From assembly GCF_005405485.1 (NCBI RefSeq), contig NZ_BJED01000003.1, positions 1 through 64,000 on the forward strand: DNA of 64,000 bases, read 5' to 3'. The notes under the pieces were generated by a model. It made no database searches. It was given only the letters and a program-made list of their open reading frames with translations, and was not told the origin of the DNA. Shown here piece after piece: positions 9,144 to 16,301 of this stretch. A program made the position numbers and the translations under genes. This DNA is from Enterococcus hulanensis. GTDB taxonomy: Bacteria; Bacillota; Bacilli; Lactobacillales; Enterococcaceae. Position 1 is the first letter of the stretch. Each line of letters opens with the position of its first letter.

Positions 9144-9869
9144 ATGAGAAACAATGAACCAGAAATGTATTTAGATGATAAACAGTGGTCTCCATTATGG
9201 GAGACGTATTTAAAGGAGGCCGTTGTTTTCGATCCATTCAAGATTCATGAAATAAATTGCATTCTGCCGTTGCCTGAAAGGTCAGGGGTATTGATCTTTA
9301 CAGAGAGTGACGTGCATTTCAGTAATATGAACGCGTTGAAAACACTGCATCAATTTTCTTCGATTCATTCCTTTTCCGATTACCAAGTCTTATCCAGCAG
9401 CCTAAAGGAGCTGGGGCATTTCGGCAAGTACAAAATGCCTTGGGTCTGCCCCTACTTTGCGCTCTTTCCACTAGAGTCAAGGGAACAGACAACGTGGATC
9501 AATCCCATTAACATCAAAAATATCTTCAAAGCCAACGATCAATACTATGCACAGATGACTAATGATCTCTGTTTACTTCTTCCTGTCCATCGTCGGCGGA
9601 TCATTCGCCGAGCAGAGATTGCCTGTCTGGTCTTGGCAACGATCCGTCGAGGGTTATTCCATTATGTACTACAAGGTGAAACACCGTTAGATTTCCTCTA
9701 TTTTCCAAATACCGTTTTTGCGAATACATTAAGCAAACGTGCTAGTCTGGAAAATTTCCGTACCGCGATCGGTGAGATCAATAGTCTGTACCAGAAGACC
9801 TACTCTCTCTATCATTGCGAACCCTTGATGTATGATCCAGACGATAGTGACCATATTGATTGGCTTTAA
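9144..9869 (+). CDS. comK: ComK-family competence transcription factor homologue
   Basis: It resembles ComK, the DNA-binding activator of competence genes in bacilli. The recognisable part is the central segment in which a Phe-Pro-x-x-Ser motif is followed about 10 residues later by Trp-Ile (ALFPLESREQTTWINP), then a Leu-Leu-Pro-Val segment and a basic arm (HRRRIIRRAE). The protein has 241 aa from the ATG at 9144, longer than B. subtilis ComK (about 190 aa), with an acidic C-terminal tail. The ATG at 9144 is chosen because GAGGGAGG lies 9 nt upstream; an in-frame TTG at 9126 overlaps that site. Upstream are a TATAGT -10 candidate (9097-9102) and a cre-like sequence (9108-9121, 12 of 14 matches), both tentative. 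Whether this strain is competent cannot be told from here. Confidence 0.72.
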   Translation: MRNNEPEMYLDDKQWSPLWETYLKEAVVFDPFKIHEINCILPLPERSGVLIFTESDVHFSNMNALKTLHQFSSIHSFSDYQVLSSSLKELGHFGKYKMPWVCPYFALFPLESREQTTWINPINIKNIFKANDQYYAQMTNDLCLLLPVHRRRIIRRAEIACLVLATIRRGLFHYVLQGETPLDFLYFPNTVFANTLSKRASLENFRTAIGEINSLYQKTYSLYHCEPLMYDPDDSDHIDWL

Positions 9870-9876
9870 ATTTAAC

Positions 9877-9917
9877 AAAATAGCGGAACGCTTGAATATC
9901 AAGTGTTCCGCTATTTT
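9877..9917 (+). terminator. Terminator after comK
   Basis: A long stem (AAAATAGCGGAACgCTTGA paired with TCAAGTGTTCCGCTATTTTT) directly follows the comK stop; A/T-runs on both sides let it act in both directions. Confidence 0.85.
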
Positions 9918-10001
9918 TCTGCCTATCTCCATTTTTTTTGGTAAAACTATTCATTATAATCCAATCAAACTTCTTTATCAAATCGCAATTTGACACCTGC
10001 A

Positions 10002-10068
10002 CCCCCCAATTTGACCGCTTTAGGGTCCAAAATAGCCGTTTCCAGCCCCAAACGAGTCAAATTGGGGG
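10002..10068. repeat. Inverted repeat with G8 tract in the comK/DUF1659 gap
   Basis: CCCCCCAATTTGA(C) at 10002-10014 pairs with GTCAAATTGGGGGG at 10056-10069. A weaker outer pair is AATCGCAA (9981-9988) with TTGCGATT (10083-10090). The G-run is eight long. It could be a small mobile palindrome, an RNA structure or a regulatory site; nothing decides. Confidence 0.6.
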
Positions 10069-10165
10069 GGGCAACGGCTGTTTTGCGATTCGCATTCTTT
10101 TTTGAAATCATTTATCTTTTAGTCACCGGCCGGTACAACAATACAAAACACGGAGGCGTTAAATT

Positions 10166-10372
10166 ATGATCCAACGATTAAGTACAAAATTACAAGTGCA
10201 GCTCTCATTACCAGGAGCGGAAAAATTAAAGAAAGTCACGTTCCAAAACGTCGTCGAAAATCCAGACGAAACACAAATCCTTAAACTAGGACAGCTTATG
10301 AAGGAACTCGACGTAGAAGACACACAATTAGACGGCGTGATTATCACCAGCCAATCACGAGTAAGCAAATAA
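10166..10372 (+). CDS. DUF1659-family small protein
   Basis: A 68-aa protein with the DUF1659 pattern (alternating strand-forming residues, 'LKLGQLMKELDVEDTQLDGVIITSQSRV'-like ending). It has no signal peptide or membrane segment. The start has CGGAGGCG 7 nt upstream. It is followed 17 nt later by a DUF2922 protein; DUF1659 and DUF2922 genes are commonly neighbours in Firmicutes, but their function is not established. It may share a transcript with the next three genes. Confidence 0.7.
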   Translation: MIQRLSTKLQVQLSLPGAEKLKKVTFQNVVENPDETQILKLGQLMKELDVEDTQLDGVIITSQSRVSK

Positions 10373-10389
10373 GAGGAGGAAAAGCATAA

Positions 10390-10602
10390 ATGAAAAAATT
10401 AGTAGCGATCTTTAAAACCAGCGGCGGACGCTCCCAAACATGGAGCTACCAAAATCCCGCACAAGACCGATCCAGTGATGAGATCCGAGGCATCTTAGAA
10501 AGACTGACACTCTTGACGATCTTTGAAAAGGACGGCGAAAAGCTGTTCGACCACGTCGTCAGTGCCAAGTATGTGGAAACAGTCGAAACGATTATCTTTT
10601 AA
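10390..10602 (+). CDS. DUF2922-family small protein
   Basis: A 70-aa protein: a short strand, a TWSYQNP-like turn, a helix (EIRGILERLTLLTIFEKDGEKLFD) and a final strand. It matches the N-terminal 70 residues of the product at 11100-11789 in layout (…TWSY/DWTY…LFD…V…A/TGK…), so the two are paralogues. The ribosome site GAGGAGG lies 11 nt upstream. Function is unknown; the pairing with DUF1659 is the usual genomic arrangement. Confidence 0.72.
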   Translation: MKKLVAIFKTSGGRSQTWSYQNPAQDRSSDEIRGILERLTLLTIFEKDGEKLFDHVVSAKYVETVETIIF

Positions 10603-10667
10603 ACAAAAACTGAGGATCGGCGGCTAACAACCGCCTTCCTCTACTAAAAAAAGGAGGATGAAAATCC

Positions 10668-11051
10668 ATGAATGAACAAACTCTGACTTGCCGACAATTG
10701 TTCAATCTTAAATCAACAACACTAGAAAAACGAATTACAACTTATTATTATCAAACACAAAATAGCAGCTTAACGATCAAATATATTTTAGCTTTACGTG
10801 TACGGTTTCAACTTGGTGCGGAGGAGTTTGCCTTCATTCTAAAGGATCTTGTCCGCGATATCTTCATGCATACTAAAGCAACTCGGACCATGAAGCGGTT
10901 CTTCTATTATTTCCAAGATTACTTCATGACACCTGAATGGCGCTCGTTGACGTCAAAAGTATTTCCTGTCCGTAACTTTGGTGAAAAAGCCATGTCCCTT
11001 GTCCGTTCCTTAATCGCAAAAGTCCGTCCTGATGAAACGAATGAACCTTGA
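10668..11051 (+). CDS. Hypothetical protein, 127 aa
   Basis: I do not recognise this protein. It is basic and helix-rich, without signal peptide or clear membrane helix (LTIKYILALRVRF is only moderately hydrophobic), with an aromatic-rich middle (KRFFYYFQDYF). AAAGGAGG sits 10 nt upstream of the ATG. It lies between two DUF2922 genes on the same strand, which suggests one operon, but gives no function. Confidence 0.6.
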   Translation: MNEQTLTCRQLFNLKSTTLEKRITTYYYQTQNSSLTIKYILALRVRFQLGAEEFAFILKDLVRDIFMHTKATRTMKRFFYYFQDYFMTPEWRSLTSKVFPVRNFGEKAMSLVRSLIAKVRPDETNEP

Positions 11052-11099
11052 GAGTAAACCTACCTACGCAGAAAAAAAATAAGAAAGGAATGTAGAAAG

Positions 11100-11789
11100 A
11101 TGACCCATGATTTAGTCACGACCTTCACCAATGGTCTAGGCAAAGAACACGACTGGACCTATAAGAATGTGAATGCCGACCTGCCAGCGGCACAGCTCAA
11201 AGAAGCTTGCGAATTATTAACTCAACTCGACATTTTTGAAAAAAACGGCGTAAAACTATTTGATACTGTGGTCACAGGCAAGATCGTCACCACGACAGAC
11301 CACGAGATTTTCGACTTAGAAAATGAGCCGAAAGTCGATGTAAACACTCCGGCTGAACAGCTAAATAAAGAAGCTGCAATGAAACTTGAAACCGAAACTC
11401 CAAGCGAGCAGTCTTGCGAAAAATTAAATGAGGCAGCAGATTCTCCAGCGAAAACGGAGGAACCGATTCATTCTGAAGAACCAAAATCAATCACTCCTGT
11501 CAAAACAAACAGAAGCTATGACCATGTATTCGAGCCAACCAGAACAGCGATCGAAGAGAAACTGAAAGGCCCGGCAGAAGCGGGAAATAACCAAAATTCA
11601 TTAATAAAACAATCAACAGAAATCGGAGATAAGCACACGATTGATTGTAAGGAATGCTCTGCCGAAGTCCTTTCAACTTCTGAGACAGCGCAGTCTGAAG
11701 CACACGAATCCATGAGTCCACAGCAGCGTCTGTTGGCTTGGGTACGGCGCAAGAAAAGTCGGAACAAAGACGACCCGGACATTCACTAA
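11100..11789 (+). CDS. DUF2922 protein with long acidic C-terminal extension, 229 aa
   Basis: Residues 1-75 are a DUF2922 domain like the product at 10390-10602. The remaining ~150 residues are low-complexity, rich in Glu, Pro, Ser and Thr, ending in a basic patch (WVRRKKSRNKDD). No signal peptide or anchor is present. The extension is unusual because DUF2922 proteins are normally about 70 aa. The start is supported by AGAAAGGAATG upstream. It is the last gene of the DUF cluster; an Fst-like toxin gene follows. Confidence 0.65.
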   Translation: MTHDLVTTFTNGLGKEHDWTYKNVNADLPAAQLKEACELLTQLDIFEKNGVKLFDTVVTGKIVTTTDHEIFDLENEPKVDVNTPAEQLNKEAAMKLETETPSEQSCEKLNEAADSPAKTEEPIHSEEPKSITPVKTNRSYDHVFEPTRTAIEEKLKGPAEAGNNQNSLIKQSTEIGDKHTIDCKECSAEVLSTSETAQSEAHESMSPQQRLLAWVRRKKSRNKDDPDIH

Positions 11790-11817
11790 CAGCGAAGCGT
11801 CTAACTAAACTCGGTCA

Positions 11818-11846
11818 TTGACAACTTAATACCCTTTGCGTAGGTA
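11818..11846 (+). promoter_or_regulatory. Promoter candidate of the Fst-like toxin RNA
   Basis: A perfect -35 TTGACA (11818-11823) is followed after 17 nt by TAGGTA (11841-11846), a weak -10. Downstream the leader can form a hairpin in which CCTCC (11866-11870) pairs with the toxin's own ribosome site GGAGG (11881-11885). Confidence 0.5.
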
Positions 11847-11894
11847 ATTTCGCTCATGTCGTCAGCCTCCACTAATGAGAGGAGGTGATGCACC

Positions 11895-11987
11895 TTGAGC
11901 GAGCTGATCCGATATGTCCTCGCTCCGCTCTTTGTGGGGCTGATCGTGGCTCTGGTCAACCACTGGTTGAGCGGGCACGATCCATGA
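11895..11987 (+). CDS. Fst/par-type type I toxin peptide, 30 aa
   Basis: This short peptide starts at TTG and reads MSELIRYVLAPLFVGLIVAL followed by VNHWLSGHDP. The pattern of a polar start, Ala-Pro-Leu-Phe-Val-Gly within one membrane helix, and a Trp-Leu ending is that of the Fst family of membrane toxins, known from plasmid pAD1 par and from enterococcal and lactobacillal chromosomes. The ribosome site AGGAGGTGAT is near-perfect, but it can be masked by a leader hairpin, as in Fst mRNAs. A strong hairpin terminator follows 17 nt later. The antisense antitoxin RNA is not resolved; a minus-strand promoter candidate (TTGATT, 18 nt, TATATT, 12069-12040) points into the locus from the right. Confidence 0.72.
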   Translation: MSELIRYVLAPLFVGLIVALVNHWLSGHDP

Positions 11988-12003
11988 CGACTGGAAGACA
12001 AAT

Positions 12004-12032
12004 ACACCTGCGGTTTATGCGACCGCAGGTGT
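12004..12032. terminator. Terminator shared by the Fst-like locus and the DUF4365 gene
   Basis: A perfect 11-bp stem (ACACCTGCGGT / ACCGCAGGTGT) with T-rich sequence on the right. In par loci the toxin and antitoxin RNAs meet at such a bidirectional terminator. Confidence 0.75.
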
Positions 12033-12057
12033 TTGTAATAATATATTTTTCTACTAC

Positions 12058-13890
12058 TTAACTAATCAACAATCGGATCAAGCGATCTTCATTGTAATCT
12101 GCGATCAGCTCAGAAAAGTCCTTCAGCAGATCACTCTCGCGAATTTTTTTCCCATCGAAGGAGCCTTTGTACTGACGAGTGATCATTTGCAGCTTGCTGA
12201 AGATATTGGCTAAGAAATAGCCTTCGCTAAGTGTTTCTTTGGCTTGCTCCTGCTTCATCTGCGCTAAATCTTCCAACAAATCTTTTTTCTTTCCTTCATA
12301 CCAAGCTTTGGCTGCATTACCGCCGATCTTTAGTTCTGCTTGAACGATGTGATCAAAGTTTTTCAGCAGTTTTTCGATCGACGCAGGTTCGATAAAATAG
12401 AAATCCTTTTCCTTCATATATTCAGCCAGGTAATAAAACGTACTGCCCAGCTCGGAATTGCTATTGGGATATTGTGTCAGCTTATATTTTGGCACAAAGA
12501 TTTTTTTCTCGATCTCTTCTTTGGTCAGCGTCTTATAGACCTTGATCAGCTTGGTTCCAAAGAGACGTTTTTTTCTGACCGTAAACTCATTCGTGAGAAA
12601 CTTAGGCAGCAGGTCATTGACGAAAAATGAATAGGTGTCGGCCACATTATAGGGCTGCTCCGGTTTATTCGTCTCATCTGGGTAATCGAGATACTCCCAT
12701 ATCACATCGACCACCAGCTTTTCTGGGTCATAAGCGGATTGCTCGTAGCTGCCATAAACATTGAAGAGCTCGCGGCGCAGTTCGTCTTCGATCCCGATCC
12801 GATTATGATCTTCAAAGGGAGTAAAGATATAGCCGTCTTTATAGGTACCGTTGCTTGTTTGATAGGTATGCACATGCTCGCGGATTTTCTCCCAGAGCTC
12901 GACCTCCAGCTGCATCAGCTTGAAGGTACTGTGACTGCCGCGATACGGTTCAAAGGCGAAGGACTCCAAGCTTTTCATAAAGCTGGTGATCTTCGCAACG
13001 TATTTCTTTATGAATATATCGATGACTGAACACAGCTCATCGACCTCAGCTGGATACAAATAGGCGATGCTGTCGCCAAAATCCGCAAAGTATTGATTGA
13101 GTTCCTCCAGATACACCTTGATGAACTTTCGCATGCCTAATTTTGCGGCTGTTTCCTTGCCGAAATAAAACAAATCCAGAATTTCTCTAGGCGTTAATTT
13201 GATCTCGGCCTCCGCCTTTTGGCTAAGTCTGGCAAATTGGATCGTACAGCTGTCTTCACGAGAAGCAAGGTCATCTTTAGGATAAGCCGCTGTCAGACAG
13301 ACATTTTTATACTTAATCGTGATGGTCTCTTCGGTTTCTTCCACAGTCATTTCATCGGCGTATTCCTCTACTTCTGGAAAGATCGCGATATCCTGACTGA
13401 TTCGCTCCAATGCGCCATTAAATAGATAATTATCAAAGCGATCGATCCGTTCAAAAAATACTGCCGGAAGTCCGTCCTCTTCAGAGAGCTGATTCGCTTT
13501 GGGAACCTTGAGTACGATCGTTTCTTGAGCACTTGTAATTTCTTTGACCTTTTCAAAAAGCTGTTCAAAGGGGTCCACCCAATAGACCGCTTGTTCTTCA
13601 AGATCGACATAAAACAGCACGGTCAACGAGCGTTTTTTAAACCACTGCCGAACTGTCGCTGTTTGAAGCTGTAGTGAGACAGACTCTTCATCTTCCGTCG
13701 TTTTTTCCGTTCCTTTGTATTGAGCAAAGAATTCTCTGATTGTACCTGTTTCAGCTGAAGCCAGTGCACACGCAAAATCAACGCCGAAATCATCGTGCAG
13801 CTCATTTACCCGACAGAGCTTTGCTAGCCGAGTGCTGAGCAGTTCTGCTTGATTTTCAATTTTTGGTGCAGCTTCCATTTTTATTACCAA
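12058..13890 (-). CDS. DUF4365-containing protein, 610 aa, unknown function
   Basis: The N-terminal ~150 residues fit DUF4365: an acidic start of the fold (DDFGVDFACAL), a Gln-x-Lys after a strand (REFFAQYKG), then a hydrophobic strand and Tyr-Trp-Val (VLFYVDLEEQAVYWVDP). That layout recalls PD-(D/E)xK nuclease-like folds and suggests, without proving, nucleic-acid processing. The remaining ~450 residues are helical and unrecognised. No signal peptide or membrane helix is visible. The TTG start is chosen because GGTGGG lies 6 nt upstream; the first ATG is four codons later with no well-placed ribosome site. It is a single gene in an accessory region, a common setting for antiphage genes. Confidence 0.6.
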   Translation of the reverse strand: MVIKMEAAPKIENQAELLSTRLAKLCRVNELHDDFGVDFACALASAETGTIREFFAQYKGTEKTTEDEESVSLQLQTATVRQWFKKRSLTVLFYVDLEEQAVYWVDPFEQLFEKVKEITSAQETIVLKVPKANQLSEEDGLPAVFFERIDRFDNYLFNGALERISQDIAIFPEVEEYADEMTVEETEETITIKYKNVCLTAAYPKDDLASREDSCTIQFARLSQKAEAEIKLTPREILDLFYFGKETAAKLGMRKFIKVYLEELNQYFADFGDSIAYLYPAEVDELCSVIDIFIKKYVAKITSFMKSLESFAFEPYRGSHSTFKLMQLEVELWEKIREHVHTYQTSNGTYKDGYIFTPFEDHNRIGIEDELRRELFNVYGSYEQSAYDPEKLVVDVIWEYLDYPDETNKPEQPYNVADTYSFFVNDLLPKFLTNEFTVRKKRLFGTKLIKVYKTLTKEEIEKKIFVPKYKLTQYPNSNSELGSTFYYLAEYMKEKDFYFIEPASIEKLLKNFDHIVQAELKIGGNAAKAWYEGKKKDLLEDLAQMKQEQAKETLSEGYFLANIFSKLQMITRQYKGSFDGKKIRESDLLKDFSELIADYNEDRLIRLLIS

Positions 13891-14345
13891 CGATTTCCCA
13901 CCTTCCCCTTAATATCGTTTCCGTTCTGTTCAAACGATACCCTTTTCCAATTAAACATCATCAGTATTAAAAATAACATTTTTCACGAACTAAGTAAATA
14001 ATACTCGCATATAAATAGCATTAAAATAGCGTTTACAGATTCAATATAAAATTATCAATAACGAATAATAAATAGATAATAACTATTCCAATTCGAAGAA
14101 ACCATTCCTTATTTCCACCTTTATTTTATTATCGAAGCTTTATTACTATCTTTATTCAGTCTTTTCAAACTATTATTTTCGCTGTCCGTTACTCATTAAT
14201 TTTCGCTGCGCACAATTATTTTGTTGCTAGTATCTTCTGTTGAGGGACGAGATATGATTGAAAAAGTGTTTTTTAGTGTAATAAAAAAGGAACCTCAAGG
14301 GCAGCTTTCTGCTCCTGAGATTCCTATAATTTTGAGTCGAAAAAA
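13891..14345. other. 455-nt gap without a gene
   Basis: The region is AT-rich with no supported coding sequence. The only clear structure is the terminator at 14282-14324. It must also hold the promoter for the DUF4365 gene, which I cannot place with confidence. Confidence 0.5.
14282..14324 (-). terminator. Terminator of the 162-aa hypothetical gene
   Basis: A stem of about 16 bp with mismatches (GGAAtCTCAgGaGCAG / CTGCcCtTGAGgTTCC) followed by a U-run on the minus strand. A nearly identical hairpin occurs at 14935-14975. Confidence 0.85.
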
Positions 14346-14834
14346 CTAATGCACACCAACGACTGGGTTCATATATTCATTGTTCCCGAACAGCTTTTCC
14401 AATGCTTGTTCATTTAACTCGTCCAGCTGTACGGTTTCTAACGCCTGCAATTCAACTGTCCCTTCCCAGACTTTCCACAACTCAAAGGGTGCCTCCAAAG
14501 ACTGTAGATAGTTCGCGAAGGAGTGATAAAACTGCTCCCAATTATAAATATCAACATAGTAAATAAATGGCTTGTCAGTATATTGATTGATGGTTCCTTC
14601 GTCTCGATCCCTCATCACTGAGAATACTTCCTCCTCATCATCCAGCAGGACAAACAGCTTTTCGTTAGGGTCGCTTGCTTGAGGATCGATTCCTAGATTC
14701 GTTTTCAAATTGGAGATCAACGTGGCATAATTTTCGTACTTCTTAAGATCATTTATCGACAATAATTCTGAAGAAGCTGATTGCGGCGTGGTCGTTAACT
14801 TATGGTCACTAGCTAGATACATTCCGATCGACAT
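14346..14834 (-). CDS. Hypothetical cytoplasmic protein, 162 aa
   Basis: I do not recognise a family. The protein is acidic and soluble, without signal peptide or membrane segment, and contains acidic runs (LLDDEEEVFSVMRDRDEG) and aromatic clusters (IYYVDIYNWEQFYHSF). A ribosome-site-like GAAGGGGG lies about 9 nt before the ATG. It is followed by its own terminator and is a single-gene unit downstream of hicB. In this position a role related to interbacterial immunity would be possible, but that is only a guess from size and acidity. Confidence 0.55.
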   Translation of the reverse strand: MSIGMYLASDHKLTTTPQSASSELLSINDLKKYENYATLISNLKTNLGIDPQASDPNEKLFVLLDDEEEVFSVMRDRDEGTINQYTDKPFIYYVDIYNWEQFYHSFANYLQSLEAPFELWKVWEGTVELQALETVQLDELNEQALEKLFGNNEYMNPVVGVH

Positions 14835-14934
14835 ATGAAAGCCCCCTTCATTTTTCTTTAACTGCTAATTACCTAAATAATACTATTGATTCCATTCGGC
14901 TACAAAGAGAAGTTGGTTTATTTTTAGGAGATTG

Positions 14935-14975
14935 AAAAAGGAACCTCAAGAGCAGCTTTCTGCTCCTGAGATTCC
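14935..14975 (-). terminator. Terminator of hicB, near copy of 14282-14324
   Basis: The hairpin is the same as at 14282-14324 except for a few bases (GGAACCTCAAGAGCAG instead of GGAACCTCAAGGGCAG) and is followed on the minus strand by a U-run. Confidence 0.85.
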
Positions 14976-14994
14976 CATGATTCCGTTTGTTACA

Positions 14995-15372
14995 TTATCC
15001 ATATTTTTCAAATAAGGCATCGGTAAGTAGTTTGGAGAAATTCACGTTGTCCTTTTCTCCGCGACTAGCCAGCCATTCTGGTATAGTCACATTTTTTCGC
15101 ACGGTCTTTTTTTTGATATAAGGAGAAGGATCTCCTTGGATAAGGGATACAAATTGAGTATTGCTCTCCACTTGGATAGCCACTATTTCTGTCGGTTCTG
15201 GAAGCGGGATGTCTTCGTCAATATAATAAGCCAGTATTCCATCCAAAAATTCTTTCGCATTAGACAGCGCGTCTTCTAAATTATCCCCTTGAGCAGCTCC
15301 GGCAAAATCAGGAAAAATTATTGAGAAGCCCTCATCTTCTTTTGAGAATACTGCCGGATAACTTTTTTTCAC
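14995..15372 (-). CDS. hicB: HicB-family antitoxin
   Basis: It should neutralise a HicA RNase toxin and repress its operon. The N-terminal half is the HicB fold (YPAVFSKEDEGFSIIFPDFAGAA…DALSNAKEFLDGIL), and the C-terminus is a ribbon-helix-helix-like DNA-binding segment (KKTVRKNVTIPEWLA…). GTG at 15372 is chosen as start because AGGAGG lies 9 nt upstream and the resulting MKKSYPAVF matches the family start; the ATG at 15381 touches the ribosome site. The adjacent upstream hicA is frameshifted, so this antitoxin may be an orphan. It is probably transcribed from the strong promoter at 15628-15656. Confidence 0.82.
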   Translation of the reverse strand: MKKSYPAVFSKEDEGFSIIFPDFAGAAQGDNLEDALSNAKEFLDGILAYYIDEDIPLPEPTEIVAIQVESNTQFVSLIQGDPSPYIKKKTVRKNVTIPEWLASRGEKDNVNFSKLLTDALFEKYG

Positions 15373-15408
15373 TTGGATCATCCTCCTTAAAAGATTGGTG
15401 CCTGAAAG

Positions 15409-15604
15409 TTATTTCAAACCTAAATCTTTTAATATTTTTTGCTCTGTCCGATTTTCAAATCCTTATTATGAACAGGAATAGAGACTGGTAAATGTCCCTC
15501 TTTTACCATGATATGATGGCTCCCGTTTATTCTAACCATTATCCAACCATGTCCCAACCATGTTTTTTAGCAAGTTTCAGCATCTCTTTTCCAGTAAGGG
15601 GCAT
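15409..15604 (-). pseudogene. hicA: Frameshifted hicA toxin gene
   Basis: From the ATG at 15604 the minus strand reads MPLTGKEMLKLAKKHGWDMVG and then stops. After a frame change the HicA hallmark appears: RINGSHHIMVKEGHLPVSIPVH, including the catalytic His of GSHH. After a second one-base shift it continues with EQKILKDLGLK and stops. The first break lies in a short tandem duplication of CATGGTTGG. The gene order hicA-hicB and the 28-nt gap are typical of HicAB. Two lesions make a sequencing error less likely but do not exclude it. Confidence 0.75.
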
Positions 15605-15627
15605 ACACGCTGCCTTCTCACAATTTA

Positions 15628-15656
15628 ATTATACGCACAATGCGCATTGATGTCAA
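15628..15656 (-). promoter_or_regulatory. Consensus promoter of the hicAB locus with operator-like dyad
   Basis: Minus strand: TTGACA, 17 nt, TATAAT, a full match in both hexamers. The spacer contains CGCA-N3-TGCG (TGCGCATTGTGCG), a plausible HicB operator. Confidence 0.8.
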
Positions 15657-15726
15657 AATTTGAAATTGTTATGTATAATACCTATCTTTGTATATAAACA
15701 TACGCATTTAATTTTGTTAGCTAGAT

Positions 15727-15773
15727 AAAAAGACTGTAGACAACATCCAGAAAACGGATTTTGCCTACAGTCT
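15727..15773 (-). terminator. Terminator of the rhodanese lipoprotein gene
   Basis: AGACTGTAG pairs with CTACAGTCT, with further pairing inside, followed on the minus strand by UUUU. A smaller hairpin lies closer to the stop codon (about 15778-15804). Confidence 0.75.
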
Positions 15774-15815
15774 GAAAGAACCCTCTAATTAAGAGAGTTC
15801 TCTGAATTTCAATGA

Positions 15816-16301
15816 TTAATCTGTCACCCAAAGCTTGCTGTCGTCTTTGTAAGGCCATTTCTTCGCGCCGTTTTCAATGATGAACAGGCGTGATTCGTCG
15901 ATCCCTTCATCGATCAAGAGTGAGATCGTGCGTTTTGCTCCGCCACCGCCGCCTGGGCAAACGACATAGATTGGATTGTCGCCTTCTTTGAAATCGTCAG
16001 CACTATCAACGACTAGTTTTTCTAATTCTTCTGTGTCGACTGGATAAGCGGGTACGCTGATGGAGTTTGGCAGATGGCCTTTAGCATAGTCATCTTCTGG
16101 CTGGATGTCGATGATTTGATAATCCGTTGCATCATCGGTTTCAAGCACTTTTTTCATATCTTCTGGTGCGATCATTTGCCATTCGATATCGGCTTCTGCA
16201 CGGTCCTTTGTTTCTTCTTTCTTGTCATTGTTTGAACAGCCTGTCAATACAATTGCCAACATCGCCAAAGCGATCAATAATCCGCTAATTCTTTTTTTCA
16301 T
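15816..16301 (-). CDS. Rhodanese-domain lipoprotein
   Basis: A membrane-anchored, extracellular sulfurtransferase-like protein. The signal peptide ends in a lipobox (AIVLTGC, Cys about 22) and is followed by an acidic/polar linker. The rhodanese domain spans about 45-160, with the structural IIDIQPEDDYAKGHLPNSISVP motif and the active-site loop starting VVCPGGGGGAKRT, where the Cys would carry the persulfide. The glycine-rich loop is unusual. Length is normal for single-domain rhodaneses. It is a single-gene unit with its own terminator. Substrate is unknown. Confidence 0.85.
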   Translation of the reverse strand: MKKRISGLLIALAMLAIVLTGCSNNDKKEETKDRAEADIEWQMIAPEDMKKVLETDDATDYQIIDIQPEDDYAKGHLPNSISVPAYPVDTEELEKLVVDSADDFKEGDNPIYVVCPGGGGGAKRTISLLIDEGIDESRLFIIENGAKKWPYKDDSKLWVTD

